From positions 47,813-111,812 of the forward strand of contig VXAZ01007607.1 of the NCBI GenBank assembly GCA_013399875.1: a stretch of DNA of 64,000 nucleotides, written 5' to 3'. The notes below the pieces were generated by a model that was given only the letters and a program-made list of their open reading frames with translations, was not told where the DNA came from and ran no database searches. Origin of the DNA: Gymnorhina tibicen. Its lineage: Eukaryota > Chordata > Aves > Passeriformes > Artamidae. Shown here one piece after another: positions 12,601 through 23,559 of this stretch. Made by a program: the position numbers and the translations under genes. Within the stretch, counting starts at the first letter, position 1. Each line of letters opens with the position of its first letter.

Positions 12601-15600
12601 AGAAGAAAACAGAAAAAAGAAAAAGAAAGAAAGAGGAAAGAAAGAGGAAAGAAAGAGGAAAGAAAGAGGAAAGAAAGAGGAAAGAAAGAGGAAAGAAAAA
12701 AGAGAAAAGAGGAAAGAGGAAAAGGAAAAAAGAAAAGGAAAAGGAAAAAGGAAAAAGAAAAAAGAAAAAAGAAAAAAAGAAAAAAAAAGAAAAAAAGAAA
12801 GAAAAAAAAGAAAAAAAAGAAAAAAGAAGAAGAGAGATGAGTGATCTAAGCAATAGTCAGTGAGTCATAAGCAGGCAATTTCTGCTCTTCCAAAAGGATG
12901 CTGCAGTGCCTAAGGCAAAGTGCCTGCACAGCTCAGACCTCCCCTATTCCAAAGGAATCCTCTCCGTGGCATTGTTCAAAGGTGATCCGTGCCCTTCCTT
13001 TCACATCGGGACATTCCCTTCCTAAGGCACAGCACTCTCCGGACCCCGGGCCAACAAATCACAGGGTTCCACTCGCATTAAAGCAAAGATGCTCCCACTG
13101 CTTCCTGCCCCTGCACTGCAAGGCACTGCTGAGCGAAAGGGTTTTAATTTGCCAGCTCCCTGTGTGAAAGCTGCAGAAAACACCCATTTATTGCAGTTAT
13201 TGTGCCACCCTCGGTCAAATCCTGAAAGCAAACCCCTTGCTGACAACCCGTCTGCTCCAAGAGCTGAGTGCCTTCCAAGAACCACAACGTGAACCTTTCA
13301 TTCATCTTTAAAACCGCAGCTTTCCACAACGGGGAGCTTCTTCCTGGAAACTTTCTAATTCCTCCCCATCCCAAAACTCAGCTGGAATCAATCCCTGCCA
13401 CACAGGAACAGCAGGAAAGGTGTTCCATTATCCAATTACAACTGCTGGTTTATCCTTGCCCCTTACTGAGGCTCCCAAAAATCACTGCCACACCTGACAG
13501 GTTCATGCTGCGCCTCTTTTTCTTCTCTCTTTTTTTTCTTTTTTAAATTTCTATTTTTATTAGCTGCTTGCTATTCTGAAGATCCTTATTCCTGCTAACA
13601 CACAGCAAAGTAAATCAGAACAGTGCTCATTTTACAAAGACTTGGTATCAGGCACTCTGGCCTATGTTTAGAGTTCTTTTTGTCACATAAAGTTGATTTA
13701 TATCCCATTTTCCCTAACCACTCAACCAGCCACATTCACAGAAAAATTTTAAAAAGGAAAAAAGAGTTTAGGGAAAAAAAAACAAACAACCCAATCAAAA
13801 AGCCACCAAAGCACCATCAGACATCACATTCTGCTCTGCACCTCCACGGAGCTCCCCAGTGCTTCCATGACATTCCAGAGCGGTGCTGCAGTTTCTGGGA
13901 AAGTCAAACAACTCACACAGGACAGCTCTGGCCCTGGCAAGTTTCCTGGCCATCCTCCAAGCTCCCTTTTTCACCCTGACAGCAAGAACTGCACTGCCCC
14001 ATTCCAGCAGCAGCCTGGACACAGGCAGAGACAAGCCTTGCGAGGGAAAATTGCTCTTTTTACATCCTCCACCGCTCAGATTCCTCAGGAAAAAAGGAAT
14101 GAGTTCTGCAGAGGATGAGTCCTGGGGAGAAATTACCTAGAAATCTGCCTTTTGATCCAGGACAGCATTCCCAGGTGCTCCTGGGGAAGGTCAGATCCCT
14201 GCTGCCCAAAGGATTTCCCACCTGCAGGGTTGGGAAATCCCCAGCACAGGGCAGAAAATCGGGGCTGCTCTGCAGCAGTGCCTTTTTCTTTGTTTTTTTT
14301 TAATTTAAACGTGAGTAAAATGGTGTCCCTTAAGCTCAAATAAAAGACACAAGCAGGCATCCCTGAGTAACTACTTGGAGATAACTCGGTTATTAATAGA
14401 AAGAGAAAAAAAACCCCACATGTCTATTTTTATAGAGATGTGTATTTTTCTATCTACACCAAATTGTGAGGCTCATTTCACAGTAGGATCTGGCTGGCTC
14501 GTCATATTAACACAAGCTCCAGAAACACCCTAATCTGGTGGATAAACACAAGCCTCAAAGCTCAGAGGGGAGATTCTCTGGCCAGCAGCATCCCTCCTCT
14601 GCTAGGACTCGGAATTGTGGCTCAGCCAACGCTGGCACCACTCTGGCAATCAGCTCCAGGCAGAGCCTCCCACGTGGCAGGAAAAGCAGCTGCAAATCCC
14701 ACACCGCTGCCTTTAGCACAGTAATTACACTTTTCATTGCACAGATGGATGCAAGGCACAGTGGTATTTTCAAAAAGAAAAAAAAAAAAGGAAAAAAAAA
14801 AAAAAAAAGAGAAAATCAAATTCAGAGATAAGCTGATTTCTCATTCCTTCTCCTGAAGGCAAGAGGATTACGTGATTCATCTTCATGCCCACTTCAGGAG
14901 GTGCAAATAAAAGTATTTTTGAGACTATTTTTGAGTCCTTCCTCAGGACAGGGGAACAGATCTCCCATGTTTTGGCAAATCATGGAGGAGCATAAAATTA
15001 CAGATGCTGTTCCACAGGCATCGGTGCAGCAGTCACCTCCAAAAAAAATTCATGTGCAGAGGAGGAGTAAATGAGAAAGTGCTGCCTCTTCAGTGAAGAG
15101 ACCCCAAGAATAAATCAACAATTTGGGAGTGCAAGACCCCTGTCAGTCTCCCTGTGGCCTGAGAACAGCAAATAGCAAAGCATGTCTAGGAAATTATTTC
15201 ATTGTGGGGGAGTGAGGAAGAGAAAAACCAGAGCAGAAGTCATTCTTTTGTCACTTTATAAAAACACTCTGCGGATTTCTGCTTGCTGCCTTTTTTTTTC
15301 AAGCAGCTTCACAAAACCTCACCATAATTCTACAGAAAAAACTGTTTTGGTCGTGCAACCCAGTCAGCAAAAATTGAGCACTGCCCAATATATTTACATG
15401 AATTTCTTTAGAAATTATCCAGACGTGTAAAGTCAGGTTGTACTGTTATTGCTGGGTTATTTTGCACACCCCTGGGGTGCACACAGCAGGTTTTGGAGAG
15501 CACTGGGATGGAATTGAACCCCACAGATCTGCTGAGGGTGCAGAGGACTCACGGCTGGGAGTGCGCGGTCTCGTAGCGCTCGAAGGAGTGGGACAGGTCG

Positions 15601-16869
15601 TGTTTGTTGTTCATGTAGCACTGGGTGCACAGGTCGTAGTCAAAGCACATTTTGCATTTCCACCTCATGCCTCGGATGCCGTGCTTCTTGCAGCAGTCAC
15701 AGATGATGTTGGGGTGACGGACACCTGGGGGAGCAAAAGGGAATGGGAGATCCACACAAATTCCACCACCTTTCCAGAAAAAGACCTTTCACCAAGCCAA
15801 GGGGAGGCACAAGTACTTCTCGCACAAACACAATGCACCTAAAAATCCTGTGAGTCCTGTGTTCACCTCTTTCCAGCTTCTTACACTCCCGTTTTTCATC
15901 CTAGTCATATCTGAAGTAAGTATCTCTGTTCATTACAGCACGAATGCTGCTCACGGAAGAGTGCCATGCTGAGTGCTGGGCATTGAAACAGCTTTGTTTC
16001 TAAACAGAAATTATTTAAGGGCTAGAAAACCCTGGCACAACTGTTCTCAATGAACCTACTCCTCTAATCCACGCTTTACAGAATTAGGGCACACAGCTGT
16101 AAAGGGGACTTGAATGGAACTTGATGAATGCATGTTTTAAAGGGGGAAAAAAATCGTGTATTGAAGGTGATGCAATAATACAAGGTGAAGTGATATGTGT
16201 AATTTGAAATACCCCTTTCCTGGCTGGAGGGCCTCTCCTCCTAAAGCCATGTCTGCAGAAGGACAAAGTCAGTGAAAGTGTTCAGCTCCCAGATGGAAAG
16301 AGGAGGAAAGCAGAGCCTTTGCACAGAGGGAAACAGGAATCTCCCGACCGTGCACAGGCTCAGTGTGCTCTGCCCGCAGGTGCCAAAGGCTGTCCCAGCA
16401 CATGGGACAGGGGCAGGAGGTGGCTTTGCCAGCGGCTGTGCCCCTGCCCAGGCCCTGCTCAAGCAGAGCCTTCGCACAGAGGGAATCAGGAATGTCCTGG
16501 CCACGGACAAGGCTCAGCATCACTCTGCAGGCAGGCGCCAAAGGCTGGCACATGGGGCAGGTGCGACCTGGGGCAGGAGGTGGCTCTGCCAGCGCCTGTG
16601 CCCTTGCCCAGGCCCTGCTCACCTATCTGGGCGTTGTCATAGAGCAGGAGGTCGTAAGCCCCCTGGAAGCCCGTGCGATAGTTGGTTCTGTTGCCCTGAT
16701 CCCACTGCACCACCACGGTCTTGTCCGGCGTGGTGGGGCTGCCCGTCCGGCCGATCTCCACCACGGTGCCCACGTTGCCCTCGCCGCTGTCCTGGCTGCC
16801 CCACTTCCAGTCCACTCCACGGACTACCCGCATCCCGACCTGCATGCTGGCATGGGGGTCTGGGTCCAT
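531..16869 (-). CDS. MIB2: MIB2, E3 ubiquitin ligase mind bomb 2, N-terminal 413 residues (gene continues off the left edge)
   Basis: MIB2 is a cytoplasmic RING E3 ligase that ubiquitinates Notch ligands (Delta/Jagged), promoting their endocytosis and Notch signalling. Eight coding exons on the minus strand join without a frame break: 16869-16623, 15724-15553, 7780-7674, 5666-5472, 4247-4105, 2660-2553, 1472-1368 and 693-531. Phases are 1, 2, 1, 1, 0, 0, 0 and 1. In the predicted protein, MIB/HERC2 domain 1 is at about 9-77, the ZZ finger at 83-135, MIB/HERC2 domain 2 at about 150-225, and the two MIB repeats at about 241-325 and 325-405. The start MDPDPHA and the loop [10 protein letters not shown] match MIB2; MIB1 begins differently and has a shorter loop. 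The ankyrin and C-terminal RING exons lie to the left of the window, so the entry is partial but not broken. All junctions are GT-AG. I identified the family from remembered sequences, not from a search. Confidence 0.95.
694..1367 (-). other. MIB2 intron between coding exons 7 and 8
   Basis: This 674-nt intron carries A/T homopolymer runs near 712-726 and 781-794. On the minus strand both form the T-rich tract ahead of the exon 8 acceptor or lie just upstream of it. No other feature was seen. Confidence 0.8.
1368..1472 (-). CDS. MIB2: MIB2 coding exon 7 (residues 325-359): second MIB repeat, part 1
   Basis: This 105-nt, phase-0 exon has acceptor CTTGTAG|CTCAAC and donor GCACCT|GTGAGT. It encodes [20 protein letters not shown] and [11 protein letters not shown], clearly the MIB2 repeat-2 opening. 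It is too short to appear as a long open frame. Confidence 0.93.
1473..2552 (-). other. MIB2 intron between coding exons 6 and 7
   Basis: This 1.08-kb intron has a short (AC)n run at about 1515-1526 and an A/G-rich patch at 2190-2330. No genes or recognisable mobile elements were seen. Confidence 0.8.
2553..2660 (-). CDS. MIB2: MIB2 coding exon 6 (residues 289-324): first MIB repeat, part 2
   Basis: The acceptor is CCGAAG|TTCATT and the donor ACCAAG|GTAGGT. The exon encodes [20 protein letters not shown] and [12 protein letters not shown] and keeps phase 0 at both ends. An in-frame 108-nt cassette of this kind could be skipped without a frameshift. Confidence 0.94.
2661..4104 (-). other. MIB2 intron between coding exons 5 and 6
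   Basis: This 1.44-kb intron has only a T-rich run at about 3871-3885. I see no repeats or exons in it. Confidence 0.75.
4105..4247 (-). CDS. MIB2: MIB2 coding exon 5 (residues 241-288): first MIB repeat, part 1
   Basis: The acceptor is CCCCAG|GGAAACC and the donor GCCGAG|GTACGT. The exon encodes [27 protein letters not shown] and [12 protein letters not shown], the first half of the MIB-specific (SH3-like) repeat 1. Confidence 0.94.
4248..5471 (-). other. MIB2 intron between coding exons 4 and 5
   Basis: This 1.22-kb intron contains unique-looking sequence with no repeat or exon that I recognise. Confidence 0.75.
5472..5666 (-). CDS. MIB2: MIB2 coding exon 4 (residues 176-240 plus 1 nt): end of MIB/HERC2 domain 2
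   Basis: The acceptor is CCGCAG|GGGGTG. The exon encodes [34 protein letters not shown] and [13 protein letters not shown], completing the second MIB/HERC2 domain. The donor is TTAG|GTGGGT. Confidence 0.95.
   Translation of the reverse strand, partial: GVKVRRAAWSISGAGTWRPAAASPASPGQMEPPTSTGWATRAKWTSNVLWRLLGASTTRSISQN
5667..7673 (-). other. MIB2 intron between coding exons 3 and 4
   Basis: This 2.0-kb intron has a (TA)n microsatellite at about 7608-7628, close to the exon 3 donor. Nothing else is recognised. Confidence 0.75.
7608..7628. repeat. (TA)n microsatellite
   Basis: About ten consecutive TA dinucleotides lie 46 nt inside the intron that follows MIB2 coding exon 3. Confidence 0.9.
7674..7780 (-). 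CDS. MIB2: MIB2 coding exon 3 (residues 140-175 plus 1 nt): start of MIB/HERC2 domain 2
   Basis: The acceptor TTTTTCCAG|GGTCCT completes a proline codon. The encoded peptide includes [13 protein letters not shown] followed by [17 protein letters not shown], the opening of the second MIB/HERC2 domain. The donor is GATG|GTAAGC. The exon is isolated by a 7.8-kb intron on its 5' side. Confidence 0.95.
12468..12838. repeat. Polypurine (A/G) tract, about 370 bp
   Basis: The plus strand is almost entirely A and G, with only a handful of T and C. It is built from AAAAAAGAAAA-type units and, at about 12627-12700, from six or so copies of an 11-bp AAAGAAAGAGG unit. Because MIB2 is transcribed from the other strand, the intron RNA here is polypyrimidine. 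The lysine-rich frame on this strand and the Phe/Leu-rich frame on the other are artefacts of composition. Confidence 0.95.
14773..14812. repeat. A-rich simple repeat
   Basis: An almost uninterrupted run of A with single G interruptions lies in the MIB2 intron. No mobile element was recognised 5' of it, so it is not called as a retroposon tail. Confidence 0.8.
15553..15724 (-). CDS. MIB2: MIB2 coding exon 2 (residues 83-139 plus 2 nt): ZZ zinc finger
   Basis: The acceptor is CCCCCAG|GTGTCCG and the donor CCCAGCC|GTGAGT. The exon encodes a complete ZZ finger. Predicted zinc ligands are Cys91 and Cys94, Cys106 and Cys109, Cys115 and Cys118, and His124 and His128, with the RWKC and DYDLC motifs between them. 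All eight ligands are present. Confidence 0.96.
15725..16622 (-). other. MIB2 intron between coding exons 1 and 2
   Basis: In this 898-nt intron, 16310-16620 is the tandem duplication described separately. The rest (15725-16309) shows nothing recognisable. Confidence 0.8.
16310..16620. repeat. Imperfect tandem duplication, about 153-bp unit, abutting the MIB2 exon 1 donor
   Basis: Copy 1 starts at 16310 and copy 2 at 16463, both with GCAGAGCCTTYGCACAGAGG. Both end in the same GCCCWKGCCCAGGCCCTGCTC block. The copies differ by scattered substitutions and small indels. Copy 2 runs to one base from the splice donor dinucleotide of MIB2 coding exon 1. Confidence 0.85.
16623..16869 (-). CDS. MIB2: MIB2 coding exon 1 (residues 1-82 plus 1 nt): MIB/HERC2 domain 1
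   Basis: The start is the ATG at 16869-16867 ([10 protein letters not shown]), matching the known MIB2 N-terminus. The exon contains [20 protein letters not shown] and the [16 protein letters not shown] segment typical of the first MIB/HERC2 domain, which in the family recognises Notch-ligand tails. The donor is CAGATAG|GTGAGC. An imperfect 153-bp tandem duplication begins immediately after the donor, in the intron. Confidence 0.95.
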
Positions 16870-16973
16870 GGATCTGCACAGCAAACCCTAAAGCTCCTCC
16901 TCGAGAGGGGTCTCGGAGACGGGTGGGATCGGCGGCAGCACTCGCGGCGTCGTGGGCAGCATGGTCAGCACAC
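16870..16973 (-). other. MIB2: MIB2 5' UTR segment of coding exon 1
   Basis: On the minus strand a TTGCATTTCCAG acceptor ends at 16974. The 104 nt between it and the MIB2 start codon would therefore be 5' UTR if upstream exons are spliced here. This fits a non-coding first exon in the CpG island about 10 kb upstream. The acceptor is predicted from sequence only. Confidence 0.65.
16888..16962 (-). promoter_or_regulatory. Upstream ORF (24 codons) in the MIB2 5' leader
   Basis: An ATG in a fair context (GACCATGC) opens a short frame beginning MLPTTPRVLPPIPPV and closing with TAG 18 nt before the MIB2 ATG. It does not overlap the main frame. If it lies in the mature mRNA, scanning ribosomes would meet it first, so it may lower MIB2 translation. 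That is inference. Confidence 0.5.
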
Positions 16974-19900
16974 CTGGAAATGCAACAGGAATTTAGGTGA
17001 TGCCACTCTGCACATGGCATTTTCCCCCCAGAATGATCTGGCTGGCAGAAAAAGCCCGACCTGCTGAGCAGAGAAATCTCTGTTTTATTCAAAACTGGGA
17101 TTCTCACAGCTTGAGCGCTGATGGGGATGATATAAAAACCAACCACGCTTCCAAGGCCCGTCAGCATTTGCAATAATACCCAAAAAATTTGTTCCAGAGA
17201 GCTGTGAGTGAGTGAAGAGAACTGGGCAAGGAATCTTTACAAAATTCCAGTACCAGCCCTTGATTCCAAACTCAGGAATAAGCACAACAGCCACCAGAGA
17301 CACAACAGCAGCAGATACAAGCAAGCACAGTAAATAAAATGGAAAGAAATGACCAAGAAAACACCAGCAGCACGATTTTAGCAATAAAAGTCAATCTCAG
17401 TCTATTTTTCAGGAAGTCTCCTCACGTGCATCTTATCTTAATGCTGCACTGTCGAGTTTCACTTGCCCTTCAAGTGGTTTTGGTTTTGATTTGAGGAGGT
17501 TTTAAAACTTGAAAGAAGCGTTCGTCCGTTTTCTCCAAGTAACCGCAGTTTTTCAAAAACATGGCCAACGTCAGATAAATTTCAGTCTTTTCCTGTTATT
17601 TATCCACGAGCTACAGCAGGAACAGGGAAGGGCTATTGCTCAACCTGCAATAAACCCAGCAGATTTAGTGCTGGGATCAGTCAGACAGGGACAGCCTTCC
17701 CAACTGTTGCCATGACAATGGGTAAATGAGGTGAACACCACACAGATGCAGCACATCCTCAATTCTGAATTAAATCAAACACATTCTTCAATCAAACAGA
17801 TTCTCAAATCCTTGTTTTTTCTCTTTACCAGCACAACAAGACAGAGAGGAGAACTGTGGCTTTCAACATGTAGAGCCTGGAAAAATCTTCTGTAGCATCC
17901 TCAGGCACCCCTGGGTCTCCCTCTTCCTCCCGAGCTATCCAGAACATCCAGATTTTCTCAAAAATTGGAAAAAAGGCCCAAGAGGATGCCAAAAGCTGAG
18001 TAACGCAGATGCCACAAGCAAAGCTCCCCCCGTGCCACGACACAGGGCCAGGGTGAGGAGCTGGTCCAGCTGAGGGGATGTGCTGAGCCCCAGCAGCAGG
18101 AGCAGCTGTGGGCCCTGGGATGCGTTGTCAACGCTCCCACCTACCAATAAAAGCAACTGAAACCACCAAGCCCTAAAAATAAACCCGTGCTCCAGCCAAA
18201 CATCCCCTTTTGAATGCACGGAGGAGTCGTTTGATGCAAAACCACATTTCCAGCGAGCAGCGTGAGCCTGACTCCTGCTCAGCTTTAGCATCTCTGCAGC
18301 TCCAGCCTCTCCCTGCCACGCACGGCTGTGACATCCAAACGCCTGTCCCACGAGAACAGCATCAAACCCAGCTGTCCCTGTGAACTTCACATCATCTTTG
18401 GTTCTAATCATCACTAAAAGTCGCCCTGGGAGACTCTTTCATTTGTTTTTGTGGGGGTGGATGTAACATTGCTGAGCTGAAGGCGTACCAGTGTTTACTG
18501 TCTTTATGAAAGCAGGAATTACCAAAGAATATCCTTTTTAGAAAGCTCTGCAGAGCCTGGTGAGATTTTCCCTCTTCCTCCAGATCAGAGATGAATAAAA
18601 TGGACTATTTATTGCTCCAACCAAGAGGCAGAACTGCTTCTTTTCAAAGGCTGCTACGAACCAGTCGAGGCAGTCAAGCAGAGAAAACAAATGGGAACAT
18701 CCAACAATGCAAAAGGTACAAGAGAAGCACAATTCAATTATTGTTACAGGGCTTTTCCTTAAAGAGAACCACCACAACCCCTTCCTGTTTCATGCAAAGG
18801 AATTCCATGCTTAGGGAAGGAAGCAATGAATTCCACGGGGTATTGGATGGGGATAGAGGGTCACTTCCCACCCAGCCTTAAGAGCTTTCTGCCATTTCAC
18901 TGGGCCTTCTTCCTCTCCCCAGGAATGAATGAACCATCACAGGCTTAGAACTCTCAGCATTCCAAGGAAGGCAATGCCAGTTCCAGCAATTATGGATCAA
19001 AGAACATTCCAGGCTGTGCCACAAACCCATAAAATGTAAATCCCTACAGCATAAAGGAGGATAATCCCTCCCTACCTGAAAGGAGCAGAGCAGGCTGGCA
19101 CTGACACATCCTGACAAGTGCCCAACAGAGAATCCCGACAGCAGAGCCGACCCTGTGTCCCAGATAGGCAAACCCACACTTTCCCTGTGCACCTTCCCAC
19201 AAATTTGGGATGCTGCCAGAGCTCAGCTGCACGCTTGTGATGCTGAATGCTTTTGAAGGAGCTGTCAGTGCTGCAAAAACCACCACCAGTCCCTGGCTGG
19301 CTGATCTGAGGACGCCTTCCTAATGCGAATATTCCATTTTCCACGCCAGACCGCACCAAGTGCATCCTGCATTCCCATCTCCTCCGCAGGGGAGATGCAG
19401 AACAGGAGGAAAGGGCTGTTCAAAATCTTTATGAGATGAATTACAGCGCTCTCGTGGTCTGAGCCTTGCCAGAGCAGCATTATTGACTTCCTAAGTGGAA
19501 ATGTTTCACTCACTGAAGCAAACACTCCTCCCTTGATGCTGCCTGAGCCATAATTATTCCAGGGAAGGACAGGTATAGCTGCCAGAAATGATTCACAGAG
19601 AAAACATCGCTTTCCCATGGGAATTTCAAGGAACCATGAACAAATAATCCATTATAAAAAATTCAGATTTCTGAATCCTGATCTATATTCCGACCCTGCC
19701 TACCGTGACACAGGAAAAGAGCAGCCCAGGTGTAATCTGTGAGCCCAGCTTTAGGAAATCCCACTAAAACTTCATTGGAACAAAGGGAAAATACTTCAGC
19801 TTCCAGCCCACGACACTTTAGCTGCAATAATTGTGGCGACTTTCTGCCAATATTCAACTGTGACAGCCCAGCATCCACCTCGTGGGAGGCAAAGGTTGCT

Positions 19901-20859
19901 GCTGGTCTGGCCCCACAGCAAACAGAACCCAGTGCTGTAAGCAGCTGACAAAATCAGTGCCTGGAACCTGGTGATCACACTATTTGAACAGCATGGTAAA
20001 CAGAGGAAGTGTTTAAAAGAAATCAAAAGCAGCTTCTTTTCTTCCCCTTACACGTATTTTGCAGTTTGAATTGTCTCCTGAGGTGAACTGCTCCACTTAA
20101 AGGAGATTTGCCCATGTAAGGGATGCTTCCTCGGGGAAATGCAAATCACACACTTCTCCAAAATTCCCAACTTCCCCAATTGTTAAACCCCCAAAGAAAG
20201 CCACTATTACACTGAGCATTTTGAAAATAAAAATCATTCCCCATTTCTTACTCTTTTTGTTCTCTTTGACTCTTCCAATGCCATTAAATGAAATCTTATC
20301 AAGCCATTAGAAGTCTAAATTGATCAGCTTCCACCACTACAAAGTTTCATGACTTAATTTTGCATATCCTCGCACCAGGAACATCAACACAGACACAATT
20401 TTGGTGTAATGGCTGAATTAAGTCAGCTCATATTGACTTAAAAACTGTTGGTTTTTAGCAGTACTACTTTCTCCACTACTCCTGTGAGCATTCCCCTGCA
20501 GAAATAAGGCTCAGCAGGGTTTTTCCCCCTTTCCTGACACAAATTTCACAGCTCAGTGCCTGCCCAGAGCTCACCTGCACCAGCAAGTATTGTTCCCTAC
20601 CCGTTTTCCTACTTGCAAAGCAGAAGTAAAAACTTTTATATCCTTTAATAACACAACTAGGATCAAATACCCCTGCTCAAGGCTTACTTAAGCTGCTAAG
20701 CTTATTACCAAAGTTAGCATTCATGCCAAAAACCTTAAATTCCCACAAATATAGTCACTCTTAGATGAAAAAAGAGCAGAAAACCGGGAAAACACGCAGG
20801 AAATCAATGTTTTTGACCCACCACCACATGGACAGTGCCTTGCAGCAGAGAAGCTGTGG

Positions 20860-20998
20860 CTGCCCCATCCCTGGAAGTGTCCAAGGCCAGGCTGGACGGG
20901 GCTTGGAGCAACCTGGGATAGTGGAAGATGTCCCTGCCCATGGAATAGGATGGGCTTTAATGTCCCTTCCAAGCCAAACCAGTCTGGAATCCCAAGAT
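20860..20998 (+). mobile_element. CR1 LINE fragment, 3' end, plus orientation
   Basis: The sequence CCATCCCTGGAAGTGTCCAA, then TGGACGGGGCTTGGAGCAAC and a TCCCTTCCAAGCCAAACC end, is the conserved 3' part of avian CR1. It is 5'-truncated, as most CR1 copies are, and lies in the MIB2 intron. Confidence 0.85.
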
Positions 20999-23559
20999 AT
21001 TCCCCTGCAAAGCCACAAGGCCTCGATGACACTTTACCTCCCTTCTCCTTGTGCAGTCAGGAATTTTGTTTAGTCTAAAATTTTGCAAAATGGCATCACT
21101 GGCACAAGGGAGGGAGAGAGGGAGAGAGGAGCAGATGCTGGTTTTGTGGCTTAAATACCGACAGCAGATAAAGCAATCCATTTTACTGATAAATCAGTCT
21201 GAGCTGAAATTAAAAAATCAGATATGGGGCAGCTGCCACTGGTGAAACCAATCAATCAATCAAACAAAAAAGCCTGCATGAGGTGAAATCATTCCCAGGG
21301 CCCAAACCTCACCTGCTCCCAGAATATATTTAACTGTATTACATAAACAGAATAAAGCAGGTGATTAATAGGCCTGTGCTCGGGGATTAATATCTTGTCA
21401 TTTCAGCGTCACCGTACGAGAGCAGGCACTGGCACATCCTGAAACACAGGGAGGAAATGCTAAAAATAACCAGCCAGGCTCAGAGTCCCCACCGAGCATT
21501 TTACCTCTGCAATCAACACTTGGCCTTTACAAATGCCAGCCCATTGATCTGTTTTGCCCACACTGAATTTTACATTCCATTTTACGCCGGTTGTGTTCTG
21601 ACACTGAGTCGTTCCTTTCCCTTTCGGCGATATTTGAGTGGTTCTCACTCTGCTTTTCCATCTATTCCTTCACCTTGTTAAAGGATGCAGGTCTAAAGGA
21701 AGCACCAGCAATTTAGTCATATTCAGGAAGGAATAAATTTGTTTAAATAAAGTAGTTTTGTGCAAACTCTTCATTCCAGCACCCTGGTTTCCTAAAAACT
21801 GACCAACAACCTCAAAATAAATGATGTAAATAAATGATCTTCCACCTAAAGGTGGAAAAAGTTACAGAGAAGTTACACATCTTAAATTTTGGGTTTATTA
21901 TGTGTGGGTATGGCAGGACCCAAAAGCTGCAGTGGACACAAAAAGTAAACCGAGTTGGCCTTGAACTTTCAATTTAACTCAAATTTCAACCCCCCCTGTG
22001 ATGACAACGGGCACAGAAAAGTGAACCTGCTCCAAAAACATAGCACAGATCCGCACAAAATCCAAACCGGCTTTGTCACTGAGATCCGTGGACTGAAAAG
22101 GGCTTTTTGTCAGCAGTGAGCAACAAAATTAATTAAAAAGAAAGTGACAGTGATCACCCAGGAGCAAAGACACAGCACAGTGTTTTTCATGAATCAGCTC
22201 CGTGCTAACTGAAGGACTAAACCACGAAATGAACTGGATTGCACAACGGTCAATATTTGCCTTAAAACACAGAAATGCAAACAGCACCTTTAGGAAACAG
22301 CACCACAAACCAAAACTGAACAGCTGGCACCGGCTGCCACCACCAGAAGCTGCGGCACTCCACAGGGCACTGGGTTTGGCTGGGATTCACTTCATCTCCT
22401 TCACTGCAGCTTCTCTGCTGCTCCTGTTTGGATCTGCGACCAAAGCAGTGCTGACAACACAGCGGGGTTTGAGCTGAACAATCAAAGCCTTTTCTGGTTT
22501 TCCCACTGAGGCTGAGGGTGCACAGGAATTTGGGAGGGAGCAGCAAGGGCAGCTGACCCCGAGTGACCACAGGTGCTCAGCAATAAAAAATGGAGCAAGA
22601 AATAGGATGAGGGGATGTTTGGAGTCTCTGCCTTCCCAAGCAATCCTTGCACCTGAGGAAGTCCTGCTTCCTTAATTTTACCCTTTCAGTCCCTGTCCCA
22701 CTGGGGTGGAAGGGAGCTGCCTGCCAGGGTTAACCCACCCCACACAGAAAGGTGGAATATCTTTTGCCAGGTCAGGGATGCTCAAAATTCACATTTCCAC
22801 ATTCAACATCAATCAAACCCTACAAAAGCACAAGTTCCCTCCAACAGCTTCTACTCCACAGGAAAACTTCAGGCTGCAAATTGCTGAGATCAGTGCTCGT
22901 CTGCCCAGTGGAGAATTAAAAGTGATTACAAGTGAAAGTTCACACTGGGCACCTCGTGGATCTCTCTTATTACATCCCATGAGATAATTGCTCATGAGCC
23001 CGATGAAATTTCCTTCTGGCTTTTGATGAACTGTGTTCTTTCCAGGAGGGAGAAAAAACAGCTCCAGCCATTTGCTTTAATTGGAGCCGACAGTTTGCAG
23101 ATTTGAGCCTGGAGCCCTGAAAAAGCTCAGTAGCTGATGAGAATCCACTTTTTTCCTCAATAGCAGATCTCAGAGTTAAATTTACATTGCTTTACAGTAA
23201 AAACAAATACTCCCTGCCCACACACACAACCACTAGGTAATGTTGTTTAAGGGAAAAAAGAAGGAATTGCTTGCTAAATTTGAATGCAGGTCTTTTTTAC
23301 TTTGCATAGAAAAAAATGGGGGAATGGTATTTTAACTTTCCCATGCCCTCCACGGAAGATCTCCGTGGAAAAGAAACAAAAACTCAATATTATTGCATTG
23401 AGTGATTCCTCTTCCATCTCCTGCCAGGAATCACCACCACTTTTCTGGCCCTTGGCATTAAGAGGTCAGTAATCAACCACCTGCACCCCTTGTTTCTGTG
23501 CCCAGAACAGTGACAAAAGCCACTATATTAAAAAAAAAAAAAAGGTTTAATGAAGTCAA

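Larger units (their letters stand above)
7781..15552 (-). other. MIB2 intron between coding exons 2 and 3 (7.8 kb)
   Basis: This is the largest intron between MIB2 coding exons. It holds the polypurine tract at 12.47-12.84 kb and a smaller A-rich run at about 14777-14810. The remaining sequence (7.8-12.4 and 12.9-15.5 kb) shows no exon, RNA gene or mobile element that I can name. Confidence 0.75.

Noticed and set aside
12423..12863. 146-residue Lys/Glu-rich frame and its Phe/Leu-rich antisense partner
   Set aside because: Both are direct translations of the A/G simple repeat.
531..16869. MIB1 instead of MIB2
   Set aside because: The N-terminus (MDPDPHA) and the longer first-domain loop with TGSPTTPDK agree with MIB2. 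MIB1 has a different start and a shorter loop.
16272..17067. Plus-strand frames of 234 and 242 residues
   Set aside because: They lie antisense to MIB2 coding exon 1 and across the tandem duplication, and have no recognisable domain.
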